A DNA stretch of 64,000 bases from NCBI GenBank assembly GCA_023375675.1, contig JALQBC010000078.1, forward strand, positions 1-64,000. Reading direction: 5' to 3'. Under the pieces are notes generated by a model, which ran no database searches, was not told the DNA's origin, and was given only the letters and a program-made list of their open reading frames with translations. This DNA is from Cytospora piceicola. Taxonomy: Eukaryota; Ascomycota; Sordariomycetes; Diaporthales; Cytosporaceae. Shown here one piece after another: positions 1 to 10,800 of this stretch. Positions within the stretch are counted from its first letter, which is position 1. Each line of letters starts with the position of its first letter. Made by a program: the position numbers and the translations under genes.

Positions 1-21
1 TACTAACTACTTTACTAGCTA

Positions 22-52
<31 letters not shown>

Positions 53-552
53 AACTAACCTACTTAGTTACTTAATTAATTAATTACTTAATAATTAAAT
101 AACTAAATTACTAGCTACTTTATTAACTACTTTACTAGCTAACTTATTAGCTAAGCTACTAACTAACTTACTAGCTAACTTATTAACTAACTAACTTACT
201 TACTTACCTACTTACTTACTTAGTTAATAGTTAACTTACTAAATAGCTTATATACTTACTTACCTACTTACTTATTTACTTATTTAATAGCGAATTTACT
301 TACTAACTACCTTATTAACTAACTAACTTACTTACTTATTTAAATATTAAATACTTAAACTACTAGCTACTTTACTAACTACTTTACTAGCTAACTTACT
401 TACTTACTTACCTACTTACTTACTTACTTATCTACTTAGTTACTTAGTTAATTAATTACTTAATAATTAAATAACTAAATTACTAACTACTTTATTAACT
501 ACTTTACTAGCTAACTTACTAACTAACTTACTTACTTACTTACTTACTTACC

Positions 553-612
<60 letters not shown>

Positions 613-760
613 AACTTACTTACTAACTTACTTAATTACTTAATAATTAACTAACTAACTTACTAGCTACTTTACTAGCTAACCTACTAGCTAACCTACT
701 TAGTTACTTACTTAGTTACTTAGTTACTTAGTTACTTACTTACTTACTTAATTCGAATCT
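1..760. repeat. TTAC/TTAG tetranucleotide satellite with a 372-bp higher-order unit
   Basis: The tract is built almost only from TTAC, TTAG and TTAA words. A longer period lies on top: the block starting at 1 recurs at 373 and the block at 61 (TACTTAGTTACTTAATTAAT) recurs nearly unchanged at 433, both at an offset of 372. By eye there is no CpA or TpG from 1 to about 927, as expected of heavily RIP-mutated DNA. No gene is visible. Confidence 0.85.
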
Positions 761-1640
761 AAAGGCTTATATAACCCTTCGGTAAAGAAAAAGGAAGGGA
801 AAGGCTAGGGTTCGGGTTAAGAACTTTAGAAACCTAAGGAATTAAGACTATTAGCTTTAATACTAAGCCTACCTTAAGGGCTACGATTTAATTAAATATA
901 CCGTTTAATAGCCCTTTTTCTTAAGTTTCAGATTTAGGTAAGTTCTTCTTAATCGGATTAAAACTCGAGCGTGTATCTTAGTTCGAACCTAAGGTCTACG
1001 GTGAAAAGCCTTATCGTAGGTCCGACCTTATCTAAGCCTTAAAGTAACCGTAGGTCTTCCGGCAGGCATTTAAAGACCTAATAATCTCTAGTTCTCTTAG
1101 CCGTTCAACGGCTAAAATCACTGCTTTTCACAGCCAATCAGATCCTTTAGACAGATGCTATAACGAATCAGCATAATTATAATTCAGAGCCAATCAGAAT
1201 TAAAAACAGGTAGCATAATCTCAAGGGTAACAATTTTCTATTATACTCGCCCGCCTTGTAAAACAAACATCAACCTTCCTAACGGAAGGCATAAGCACTT
1301 ATTTACACTAAAAATAATCCACTCATAACTATAAATAATAAGTACCTACGTATTATAACCTCCACTTAAAATCTCCTTGCTATAGGCTGTTATATTGTGA
1401 AGATATTCATGTTCATAATACAATTGTAAGCAAGTCGATTCTTGTAGACTTATGAGAGTGTGTGACAGATAATCCTGCCGACAGGATGGATGTCATTTCA
1501 TTCTGGAAGAACGGCGAGAGGACGGGTGCTTCAGGAGGGGATGGTTAAGAGGGCACTAGGAATGATACTACAGATTCTCGTAGGTTGAACTCATCGGACG
1601 TTCCCGGAACTAATCAATAAGTATCTGTCTTCATTCATTG
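761..1640. other. AT-rich RIP-worn intergenic DNA, probable transposon relic
   Basis: After the satellite the sequence becomes non-repetitive but stays AT-rich. CpA and TpG are almost absent up to about 1070 (first CA at about 928, first TG at about 972) and then return to ordinary levels. There is no open frame of note. It reads as an old element erased by RIP, merging near 1.1 kb into normal DNA downstream of the ferric reductase gene. The parent element cannot be identified. Confidence 0.5.
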
Positions 1641-1682
1641 ATTCTTGTGTAACATTATACTATGGTCTGATGTAAGAACCAA

Positions 1683-4301
1683 TCACCACCCAAACGTCTC
1701 CTCAAAGTACTCGACATTCCGGAAGCCCCCTCTCATCACCGCATGCACCGCTGACCGAGTATCATCGGCCATCTGTGCAGGGCCACACGTCAGGACAGCG
1801 AGTGACGATGACGAGGCCGACGCGTCCTCGCTGGCTAATGCCACAATCGAGCGCACGTCGGGTCGACCATACTGGATATTGAGGTCAAGATCGTCTTGGC
1901 TGATGGGGCTCATAGCCCCGGTCTTCTCGCTGTCATGGGGCAGGGAGGTGACGGCCGGCTCGAGCTTGTCTCCGTCCTCTCCGCCCCTTGCCTTGCCATC
2001 CAGCCTCACACCTTCGTCACTGGACTCATTCTCCCGGCGACCGTTCGTGCAGTAGAACGAGAGCTGGATGTCACTCCTTCCCAATACTCCACGGAGCTCC
2101 TCGGAACGCGTGATGCACTCGAAGAGAGCCTCCTGCTTGCCCGACCACACAAGGTGGACCTTGGTCGTCTTCAGGCCGGTCCCGTTACTTGCCCTCTCCA
2201 TGTAGTCCTGGATATAAGGCACTGCAGATGCGATACCCGTGCCGCCGACAATAAAGAGCTGTGTATCAAAATGGTGCAGTGGCAGGCCGTGGCCATACGG
2301 CCCTTCCACGATGAGGCTGGGATGAATAACGCCGCCCTTTTCCGTGGCCTTCCTGCAATTGTCGCGGACCTGGCGTGTCCAGCCGTCGTAAGGACGAACA
2401 TAGAAGATGAGTTTGTCGGATGTGTTCTCGTGGGATTGAGCATCTGGAGATTTGGAACTTTCCCCTTTGATATACGCCCCCAAGGTGAAAGGGTGGTTCT
2501 CCCAGCCCTTCATCGTGAACGGCTGGTAGAGGTAGTAGAATTGACCAGGAGCAGGACCGTAGAGTAGCGAAGAGAAGCTGGCGGCAGGGGTGACCTCGAT
2601 TCTCACGAGATCGGCGCTCTCGTCATAAGAGATGGTAGACTTGGTACGGATGAGACCCTTGTTGAACTTGACGCGCAGATTGCAGTAGGCTTGTCGAGCA
2701 AGGCGAACAGCTCTCTCGAAGGACCAGATGGCGACTATTGGCCAGAGGTAGTTCTTGTAAGGGGAACCTTGAGCATATTCTGGATATGTGTGGCTATGCT
2801 TGTGTTAGTGTATACCATCACATACTCCAAGAGCACCGTAACTTACTAGAAGAGAGAGTAGATGGTGAGAATCGCAAATACGACGTGAGTAATTAGGAAA
2901 AACTCATACGACTTTGTGCGTACCCAGGAGTGAGACGAGGCGACAAGGCAGCACATCAAGACAAGGGCCTGGATGTTATGTCAGCATCAGCGTCAAGTAT
3001 ACCGTCCTGTGAAGATACTTACGACAATTCCCCAGCGGAAATATGGTCTAGCCAAGTCGTCGGAATATCTGTCATCTGTGTACGAATAGGGGCGTCAGCC
3101 AAGTCGACAAGTGAGGGATCATCGACTACCTCTACTGACCGTAATAAATATACACCACTGAATATGCGATGGCATGCACGAGGGCCTCCACGGTGGCCAC
3201 CACAGCGACATGACGATGGAAGATGTTGAAAGACCGTGCCGAGAACCTCGTCGCCCAGATAAAGGGGTTATTTCGTACTCCAAAGAGCCATAAGAACGGG
3301 AGGCACGCAAATGACAAGATTGGTGTGCGCTTGCCGACGTACTTCCAGTTCTGATGGAACAAGCTCGGCATCGAGATATCGCCCGAGAAGCTGTTGTAGT
3401 CGACGCAACTCAAGATGATCGTCAGTACCCACCAAAGGAAGACAATCACGAGGTCCAGACGTCTCGGGATCGTATGCCAAAGGACCCTGCGTTGGTGGCT
3501 CTCGGCCAAGGGGGCCAGTCCGGCAGGAATGATGAGGTGGGTGCGGATCCAGTGCCACACCCCCGGCGGCGTCGACATTGAAGAGGAGGAAGTGCCCTCT
3601 ATGCCGGCCTTCTTGAGCTTGCTGTCTCGTCGAAGTGTCACGAGAGTGTACCATGCCTTGTCGATCATTCCGAGGACCAAAATGAGGCCCCAGAATCCCA
3701 TCAGGCCCCACCCGAACTTCATGTTCTTGGCCGCAGTACTATCTTTTTGAACCTGTAGTCGGCGGGCATCCGTCAGTGTAGGAAATGGTTTGGGGGGGAT
3801 AATCCTGCTTTATAACGTGGTATGAAGTGGTGGGGAGAGCATGCCACTTACATATGTCCTCAGGGCGCGATGATAGTAAGACTCAGTGAGCCGAACGGGC
3901 GACGTGATATTCGCTGTCGTTTCTGTCGGGCTTGTTTCAGGATCGATTTCTGGTAGCGACGTAGCATACTCCGTGGTGACATTGGCCTCAATGGTGGTCA
4001 AGTCCATCAATGCCGTCTTTTTCTTCTTGCAGAGGCTTTTCCAATACGGGATGGTAGCTGTCCATTGCCGAGTGTCGCAGTACACCTTGGCCGAAGCGTA
4101 CAAGGAGGTGACATAGATCGTATCCGTGCAGAATGCTGTGCTGCTCGATGAGTTGGAGGGGTCGTAGAAGGTGTACGAATCGAGCGTCGAATATATGCTG
4201 TAGAAACAGTAGTCTGCAAGCTTTGAGGCCTTTTTCTTAGCAAGAGCCTCGTGGGGCGCGAGCAGAAGGAGGCCAGCCAAAGACGCTGAGCTGAACTTCA
4301 T
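1683..4301 (-). CDS. ferric reductase-like transmembrane oxidoreductase (FRE/NOX family)
   Basis: Five exons join in frame to 782 aa: 4301-3852, 3752-3140, 3075-3023, 2968-2847, 2793-1683. The protein starts with a signal peptide (MKFSSASLAGLLLLAPHEALA) and a Cys-containing extracellular segment of about 130 residues, followed by a multi-pass membrane domain. Two His-x13-His pairs, FHRHVAVVATVEALVH and HVVFAILTIYSLFYH, are the b-type haem ligands of this family. The C-terminal half has the FAD motif HPFTLG, the nucleotide-binding stretch VGGTGIASAVPY, the CGP motif LTCGPAQM, and the family's aromatic ending EETFGW. Such enzymes reduce Fe(III) or Cu(II) at the plasma membrane ahead of uptake. 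Two perfect GATA-type iron-repressor sites lie about 515-585 bp upstream. Metal specificity cannot be read from sequence. Confidence 0.93.
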
Positions 4302-4815
4302 GGTGTCTATAGTAGGTAGCTATGCACCATTGGAAGAATTTGAGATAATGTGCAAGCAGCTCGCGACTGGGCTGGGGGGTAATGGAGTTGATATGCTTTT
4401 ACGGGCTCGGTTCTCGGGGAGCCACTTTCTACAATCGGACGAGGATACATAACCAATCTTTACACGATTATCCTAGTTCGAACTTTCATCATTGGTCAGG
4501 GGACAGGTTTGTCGATCGAGTGGACTTATACCAAAGCTTGAAACCTTTGTCCGCAGGGTGCTCGGTGTATACACCCCCGTGGCAACGAAGCATCGATGTG
4601 CCGATGTCAGGCCGCCGCCCGCCTGTTTCCGTTAGTTATGTATTGAGTGACAAGAAGATTACAGAAAGTTTTCACTCAGCGACCCATAAAGAACGGACGA
4701 GTGGACGAGTCACCGCGTGGACAAGTGGGAACATCAACGCACATATTGCAAGGATGCTACCGCTACCCAGTAGATAAAAATCTATCTAATGACATGCGCA
4801 GGTTCTACTAGCGCC

Positions 4816-4824
4816 ATCTGATAA
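4816..4824 (+). promoter_or_regulatory. SreA/Fep1-type iron GATA site
   Basis: ATCTGATAA matches the fungal siderophore/iron GATA-repressor consensus ATCWGATAA exactly. It lies about 515 bp upstream of the ferric reductase start at 4301, the nearest gene. Iron-dependent regulation is inferred, not shown. Confidence 0.6.
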
Positions 4825-4877
4825 CCTGCGCACCCCTCGGGCAAGCTCCGTGACCCACTGTGGAGTCGTCGTAAAAG

Positions 4878-4886
4878 TTATCAGAT
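4878..4886 (-). promoter_or_regulatory. second SreA/Fep1-type iron GATA site, inverted
   Basis: TTATCAGAT is the exact reverse complement of ATCTGATAA and sits about 60 bp from the first site. Two exact 9-mers this close are unlikely by chance and fit paired binding by a two-zinc-finger GATA repressor. Confidence 0.6.
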
Positions 4887-5830
4887 GGGCCCAGTCGAGA
4901 TCGATAAACCTAGTGGAAGGTTCCGAAGGTTTAAGGCGAGGTAAATCCTGGGCCTTATAGGGTTAGGGTCGCACGCGAAACTATATATATATTCTCAATT
5001 ACGTAGCCCGGCACGCCCGGCATCTATAGTTTGGATAGCTCCGCGATATCGTTTCGAAAGGCTTTTGTAAACAGGTAGATACTATTAAACTACACCCGTG
5101 CTCCTTGAGGGGTTTTTCTTTGGTTTTTTTGATGGCAGCTGGAAATACAAAAAAGATGGATCTCTAGGATGCTTTCCAAACTTTGATTGGGGTGACTTGG
5201 CGATATCAGTCACTAGCTGATGTGTCTCTCGGAGGACAAGGAGGGTACCTGAAGCGCTGCCGAGGACTGCCGAGGACTGCCGAGTGCTGCAGTGGCTGAG
5301 TGGCTTGCAGATGACGGTGAAGGGTTAACGTCATACGTGTATCTGGCACTTTATTTGTGGTTTTATTGAGGTAATTCCTTTGACTTGCAGCAGTCTCGTC
5401 TGTAGGGCAACGGCAAGTAACAAAACTACACGACCTACGAACGGGTCGAAAGGTTTTTATAGGAGCTAGGGGTTGGCAACGGTTTAATGAGTTCTATAGA
5501 GTCCACGATAACGGCCCTGTGAAGGTGCCTGTCCGGGACAGAGTCAAGGTTTACGTCGTCTTGTTTACGTCGTCTCGGAGTCTCGCCTTGCTCGTAAAGG
5601 GGGGATTGTGTGGTACGGAGGAGTGACGGATCAGGTCAAAGAGTGTTCTTGTGAGAACTTTTGTGAAGGAACCGTACTGGGGAGTATTCCCCTCATCATG
5701 GACAATTCCTCATCATTAACAATCAGACTATCAGACCTACATCTCTCTGATCTTCACACGAGGCAACAATCAGAGAGAATGTGATAAGCGAGCACTTTCG
5801 AGAATTAGACTAGAACCCCGTCCTGATGTC
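4887..5830. other. intergenic, no gene seen
   Basis: No supported gene between the GATA sites and the isochorismatase stop. The stretch holds a short telomere-like string (GGGTTAGGGT, near 4960) and one copy of the diverged direct repeat listed separately. The 131-codon open frame at 4382-4777, just upstream, has no recognisable domain and overlaps the reductase promoter; I do not call it. Confidence 0.5.
5194..5393. repeat. diverged direct repeat, copy A (3' side of the isochorismatase gene)
   Basis: This stretch aligns with 7010-7172. Shared landmarks in the same order are GATRTCAGT, a CTGCCRAG-rich block, ATGACGGT followed by AACGTCAT, TATCTGG/GGTACTTT, TTTGTGGT, and ACTTGCAGCA. Copy A is longer because of small tandem CTGCCGAGGA units. 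Confidence 0.7.
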
Positions 5831-6700
5831 CTAGAACGCGGGATCAGATGTCTGCATGTTCTGCACCCCTTCCACGAACTGTTCAGTACTCAGGAGGAAG
5901 CCCCAGCCCCCGGCAGTGTTATACTCGATCATCTTCGTCGTATAGTCAGGGCTCGTCGTCGCGCATGCATCGCTGAGCATGATGCAGTCCCACCCTCTCG
6001 TGAAGGCATCTTGGATGCTCCCGCCGACACATTGGTCAGTGTTCGCGCCTGAGAATAGGAGAGTCCTGACTCCGCGGGCATGCAGAGCCTCTTCAATCGT
6101 GGTTCCTCCCCAGAATCCTGACAGGCGATTCTTGTAGACCCAAATGTCCTGATGTTCATCCGCCTTTTCAGCTAGAGGGTCGTACAGAGCCGTGTTCCAT
6201 TCGTCTTTTATCAAGTTTCGACCACCCTCAACGACTGTCCCGTTGCCCAATTTCAGAGGACCGATGTCTGTCCCCAGAGGACCGGTCCGCTTTTCGCCGT
6301 CGACGAAATTGACATCGGCCGCAAAGCCTTTGACAATTGTCGGCGGCATTGTTTGGATGTCAATATCAGTCAAGCCCCAGTTCAGCCAGACGACCGGTAT
6401 TCCGGCCTTTCTGCAGGCTGGTATGGCGTTGTCCAAGAGTTTGTCGACCACCTTCATCCCCACAGAATCCGCTGGACGCCCAAGGGCTGGCGACAGGAAA
6501 TAATTCTCCAAGTCAATGATTACCAGAGCAGTCTTGTTAGGGTTACTTGCAACACTGCCGGTCGTCGTCTCGAGTGGAATGCGCGGGTAGATGGGCGGCG
6601 AGTCCGGCGTGGGTGGATGAGTGAGGTCCCAGCCGTTATGATTTGAGTAGAGCCAGAAGTTGGCTGGTCCGCCAATGACTTCAAGCTTGTTAGGCACCAT
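5831..6700 (-). CDS. isochorismatase-family (cysteine hydrolase) protein
   Basis: The 289-residue intronless protein has the isochorismatase-like fold: TALVIIDLENYFLSPA early (catalytic Asp strand), GIPVVWLNWG, WVYKNRLSGFWGG (conserved Lys region), and the nucleophile loop LLFSGANTDQCVGGSIQDAF with its Cys. Members hydrolyse isochorismate, nicotinamide or related amides; the substrate here is unknown. The frame stays open up to 6949, but I start at the ATG at 6700 because the peptide from there (MVPNKLEVIGGPANFWLYS) leads smoothly into the domain, whereas the upstream peptide is low quality and overlaps a different coding-like frame. The gene stands alone between two diverged direct repeats next to an NLR relic. 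There is no signal peptide with this start, so a cytosolic enzyme is likely. Confidence 0.85.
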   Translation of the reverse strand: MVPNKLEVIGGPANFWLYSNHNGWDLTHPPTPDSPPIYPRIPLETTTGSVASNPNKTALVIIDLENYFLSPALGRPADSVGMKVVDKLLDNAIPACRKAGIPVVWLNWGLTDIDIQTMPPTIVKGFAADVNFVDGEKRTGPLGTDIGPLKLGNGTVVEGGRNLIKDEWNTALYDPLAEKADEHQDIWVYKNRLSGFWGGTTIEEALHARGVRTLLFSGANTDQCVGGSIQDAFTRGWDCIMLSDACATTSPDYTTKMIEYNTAGGWGFLLSTEQFVEGVQNMQTSDPAF

Positions 6701-6710
6701 TGTGGGGTTC

Positions 6711-6893
6711 TTACTTGCGGAAGCTTTCGAGAACGAAGATGCGCTTGATTTGGCCAGTGCCCAGCGTGTAAGGGTGGTTCCCCAGTATGCAGTATAGGTA
6801 CATCGTGAAAGTTGCAATCGCAACAACATGAAGGTCTTCCAAGGTTCTGTTGACAAATTTGTTTGGTAGGTTGCTGGGAAAGTTGTACTGCAA
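6711..6893 (-). pseudogene. possible 5' fragment of a lost gene fused upstream of the isochorismatase
   Basis: A 60-codon frame reads like coding sequence (PSNLPNKFVNRTLEDLHVVA) and is preceded, in another frame, by a signal-peptide-like start (MHSHLLAIPAVTLLPFLI) from 6949. It resembles the N-terminus of a secreted solute-binding-type protein, but I cannot assign it with confidence. It ends at a stop just before the isochorismatase ATG. It may be a gene relic or part of that gene's leader. Confidence 0.25.
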
Positions 6894-7009
6894 TCAATCA
6901 AGAAAGGAAGGAGGGTAACAGCTGGAATTGCCAGAAGATGGCTGTGCAAGATGCTTCAAACTGTTGCACTGACATGCTGCAACGGGAGGCAGCAACACGT
7001 GTTGGTTAC

Positions 7010-7172
7010 TGACTTGCTGATGTCAGTAACTGGCTGGTTTATCTTTCAGGGGACATAGGGGGTGCAAGCACTGCCAAGTACTGCAATATTTCACAAATGA
7101 CGGTAAACGTCATCCGGGTATCTGGTACTTTGTTTGTGGTATCATTCAGGTACTTCCTTAACTTGCAGCATT
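7010..7172. repeat. diverged direct repeat, copy B (5' side of the isochorismatase gene)
   Basis: This is the partner of 5194-5393 in the same orientation. It keeps the inner near-palindrome ATGACGGTAAACGTCAT (TGACG facing CGTCA), which resembles a CRE/ATF half-site pair. The repeats bracket about 1.6 kb containing the isochorismatase gene. Confidence 0.65.
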
Positions 7173-7324
7173 CCAGTACCGTAGGTGCACTAGTCTGCCT
7201 TTCCTCTTTCTTGATAGCAAGCCCTATCCTCAGTCAGTATCTCTTCTAACCGATATTCTTTTCCCTGACAAGATAGAGATATTGAGTGTCTTCGACTTTC
7301 GAGACCCTTTAGACCGCCTTCACG

Positions 7325-7721
7325 ATGAAGATCCCTCCCGCGTCCACTATGGAAAACAGGGTGGTCCTCAGGCCACCTCGACTGTCAGACCCTGAACGAA
7401 ACCATTCGAATGTGAACGATGCCTTCACTCTCAGAGAAAGTTGGCTATGGGATTCTATTGGGCTGCACATTATGCTTCGCCAACATGTATTTCGAGTTGC
7501 AAGCTGGGACTCTGAACGCGATGCCCATGCAGAGCGCGTTGCTTGTGTTTGCTCTGTTCAGAAGCATTCGGTGGGCGTTGTCGATCATGCAGGCAGGCAA
7601 GTCTCAAAAGCCGAAGATAGCCATCTCAGTCTCAAGAAGGCCATTGTTTAGTTGTTGCAAGTGTCTCCATCTTTGGCGTTTTGCTTTGCATACGTCGACT
7701 GCCCATATGGTCCAAGCTTAA
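7325..7721 (+). pseudogene. membrane-protein gene scrap, unassigned
   Basis: Two overlapping frames change over near 7410-7440. From 7419 the second encodes hydrophobic coding-like sequence (VGYGILLGCTLCFANMYFEL, then SALLVFALFRSI), two possible membrane helices. There is no complete gene around it. I read it as a broken remnant of a transporter-like gene and could not place the family. Confidence 0.3.
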
Positions 7722-7841
7722 GGGTTGGCCAAAACTCTAAGCATGGATATCAAGAATATGGGCAGCCTTTGGCAGGTTCAGCACGTTACTGACTGGGATG
7801 CCCCAAAGGAGGGTAGTGAATAGGTTCGAATCGTTCCCATT

Positions 7842-10800
7842 ATGGTGGAAACATGCTCACATACTCACAGCATTGTGGTGATTCCTGGAGTATGGATGGA
7901 ATATCCAGAAGGACGGTTAAGCCGCTCATGGCCAACACCCTTGGCAGAGGCAACATCGAATGACACGAGAGTGTTTCTCGTCATGTATCAGTTGGATGTG
8001 AACGGCTCATCTTCATGGGAGCAAGTTCTGGGCCAAGGTTATGCCTTGATAGTGGCTTTAGATGCAAGCTGCGTTAATTTTGAGAAAGGTAGGATACCTG
8101 AGTCTAGTGCGAAGGTGGAAGGCCTGGTCCACTGACCTCCCTAAATAATGGAAGGAGACCGCTCCCCCTGATTTGCCATGGCCTTGGCGATCTGGTGGTG
8201 AATTGGGTAAGGCATCAGCCATGGACTCATCCTCACAGTGCTTCCACGATACGCTAAGGAATACCAAAGTATATAAGCTGACCTCAAGAAAGGCTTTGAC
8301 ACTTAGACTGAGCTCCCGGTCAGTCTACGAAGATTCCACCGCTGGGATCATCTTCCTAGGCTGCCCGCACCTGACAAGCACTGACTCCGAAGCCTGGGGC
8401 CATTCACAGCAACTCATGAAGGCGAACAGGAATAAAATCTCAAGACACAACATGTCTGAGTTCGATATGGGACAAATAATATCCGCTTGTCGAAACTTTG
8501 CAGGCCTCCAAATCAACGTACCCATCTTGTCCATCTTCGACAGACGCAAGACAATGTCCTTTGACGACCTCTTCAATACCCTTAGGGGGAAACCAAACCG
8601 CAGTAGTAAGTCATCATGTTTCGGTACAAGCATTGCCAGATAAACTTTTGAATATGATCAGCTCCTCATACGGACCTTGGTCGACTTTTAAGTACAAGGG
8701 GAACTCGTAGCTGGAGTCGACAAAACACACCTTGAGCTGTGGGATGTTGAGGAAACTGATCCTCTGTTTTCTCAACTCACACAGTTATTCTCGAAAGTTG
8801 CTCAACATGCACCAAGCAATATACGATAAAGTTTTCGCCCTGTTCCCCACCATTGGGTGGGGGTGAGTCCCAGGGGAAGCAACAGTGTTAGTTCCTTCAC
8901 GGAAGTCTCCCTCTCAACACAACAAACGACAATACGCACACCTGGAATGTCTTCCTCCCAGTGATCTCCAAGAAAATGACTTTTCCGCGGGACCTGAACA
9001 TGTGCAGTTGCCATTGTTTCACTTCGCTGGCATATCGAGAAACACACACTTCTACAGGCGTGAAGACATTCTTGACAAGACAGACTATGTGTTTGGATAA
9101 GGGGTCCTTCAGGCCCAGTGGAGGAACAGGATCTTGATGTTGGTGACGACGTGGTCGGGCCAAAGTCGTTTGCTCTCTGCGGTATGGCAGGTATCGGTAA
9201 AACTGAGACTGTTATCCAGTATCTGCACTCCGAACGTGACAAATTCGACGCAAAATCTGGCTATATGCTGATACAAGTCGGAAATTAGACTCTCAGTTCG
9301 TGACTCTTGCCAAAGGACTAGGAGGGAGATCAGTGCCGGAGGGTATGGACAAGATTTCTGCCCGAGAAACTGTGATGGCTTGGTTGGCGAGCCCAGTCGG
9401 TCACCGCACCCAGGGCGGCAAGCATGAAGTGGTCGACGCCACTTGGCTCAAGGTGCTTGACAACGCAGATGATCCTGATGTCCTGTATGATTGGATTTTT
9501 TCTCAAGGCCCTGGGTGCATTCTAGTCACTGGGAAGTACTCATATTCCAGGGAACACACTTATCGACTTGAACGTGGCCTTGATTTCGAGCCCCTTCCCC
9601 AGAAGCTAGGCAGCGACATGCTCAGGAAGCTCTCAGGACGCGAAAGCGACCCTGATGCTTCAGCTGCCAGCAACCGCATCGTTGAGGTGCTAGGCGGCCT
9701 CCTGTTGGCGCTTTCACAAACGAGTGCCATCGTCATCCAGAAACACCTCACTTTCGAGGACTCCAGCCGCCCTTCGAAGACTGGTACAAAGAAGACTCGA
9801 AGGATCTACATGATATGTATGCAAGTCAAAGGACCACCGTGCGTCGAACTAGAAGCACACAGTTGGCACAGCTTTGGCTGTTGAGCAACTAAGCTATTCT
9901 GCAGCCGCCCTGCTGAACCTCTTATCGATACTCGATCCGGATCTTATCCCTGGAGAACTTCTCATGGATGACCGAATCGAGAAACACCACCTCAAGTCGG
10001 ACAAGCTGGCTTTGGCCACGGCTTACAACCAGTTGGGTATCTGCTTCCTCAATATCGACAAGATTGAGGACGCAAAGGATAGCTAGAAGCAGAGCTTGGA
10101 TGCATACAGAAGTGTCGAGGACCCGCCTGCGTTCAGCGGGACGTATGCAGCAATATCTCTATCTCTGATCTGTGCACTGCAAGGTAAACCCGAAGAAGAA
10201 GAAGAAGTCCTCGTACCAATGCTTGAGCAACGTGAGCCGGTCCTTGGTGCAGACGATACACCCACGACAGAGTAAGCACCCGTTGGCTTGATTCACAATC
10301 CGAGACTTGCACTGACAGAGGGTGATCAGGCCATATCTGGCGGACGATGGGCAATATTCGCAATGCACAACAGCAGTATCAAGAGGATCTCCAATATCAC
10401 AAGCGTGGAGTTTACAATATCAAAGTAACTCTGGGAGAGAAGCACTACTCACGGGAGACATACTGTCCGTACAGCTTTGCTACTGACCTACTCCGTGAAG
10501 GAGACTACAAGCGAGCAATGCGGGCTACATCTTCAGCCCGTCGTGGAGACTTCAAAAGCTAACGCACACCGACCATAGGCAGACACTTGATGAGGCCATT
10601 GAAGCATTTTCACATGGAGAAACTCAAGCTGCACGCGCCATATGGGAAAAGGGGTGCCTGATGCAGAAGATGGCCCACGAGACGGAATGCAAGGAACTTT
10701 TCCAAAGAGCCATGGAACTTAGGCACATTGTAGTTCCCAGCGATTGCCGTCCGGTGGAGGATCTGGAGGAGGACTGGACAGAGCCAATTCCTACTGGTCC
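7842..10800 (+). pseudogene. decayed STAND/NLR gene: alpha/beta hydrolase, NB-ARC, TPR
   Basis: Pieces of one NLR-type receptor appear in order but in shifting frames with stops. An N-terminal hydrolase (about 7860-8640) shows IVVIPGVW, CHGLGDLVV where family members have CHSLGG, and TAGIIFLGCPH. A linker and NB-ARC entry follow (FYRREDILDKTDYVFG, to about 9100). The P-loop GMAGIGKT lies at about 9182-9205 and the Walker-B/RNBS-like WLKVLDNADDPDVLYDW and GCILVTGK at about 9450-9535. TPR sequence (LATAYNQLGICFLNIDKIED, about 10008-10070) and a TPR-NLR-type ending LRHIVVPSDCRPVEDLEE (about 10720-10775) complete it. A TAG near 10084 stands where a TPR Trp is expected, which fits TGG to TAG. Fungal NLRs of this class act in heterokaryon incompatibility and immune-like cell death. 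With at least five disruptions this copy cannot encode a full receptor. Confidence 0.85.

Noticed and set aside
1..760. Possible CRISPR-like or telomeric array
   Set aside because: Regular 4-bp words without unique spacers, in eukaryotic DNA; it is a microsatellite/satellite.
1896..2567. 223-codon plus-strand open frame
   Set aside because: Antisense shadow of the ferric reductase FAD/NAD domain exon; no motif of its own.
4382..4777. 131-codon plus-strand ORF in the ferric reductase promoter
   Set aside because: No domain, odd composition, no splice partners; overlaps the presumed regulatory region.
4958..4970. Telomere-like TAGGGTTAGGGT (also GGGTTAGGGTTT at 39468-39479)
   Set aside because: Only about two units each and inside normal gene-bearing DNA; not evidence of a chromosome end or internal telomere array.
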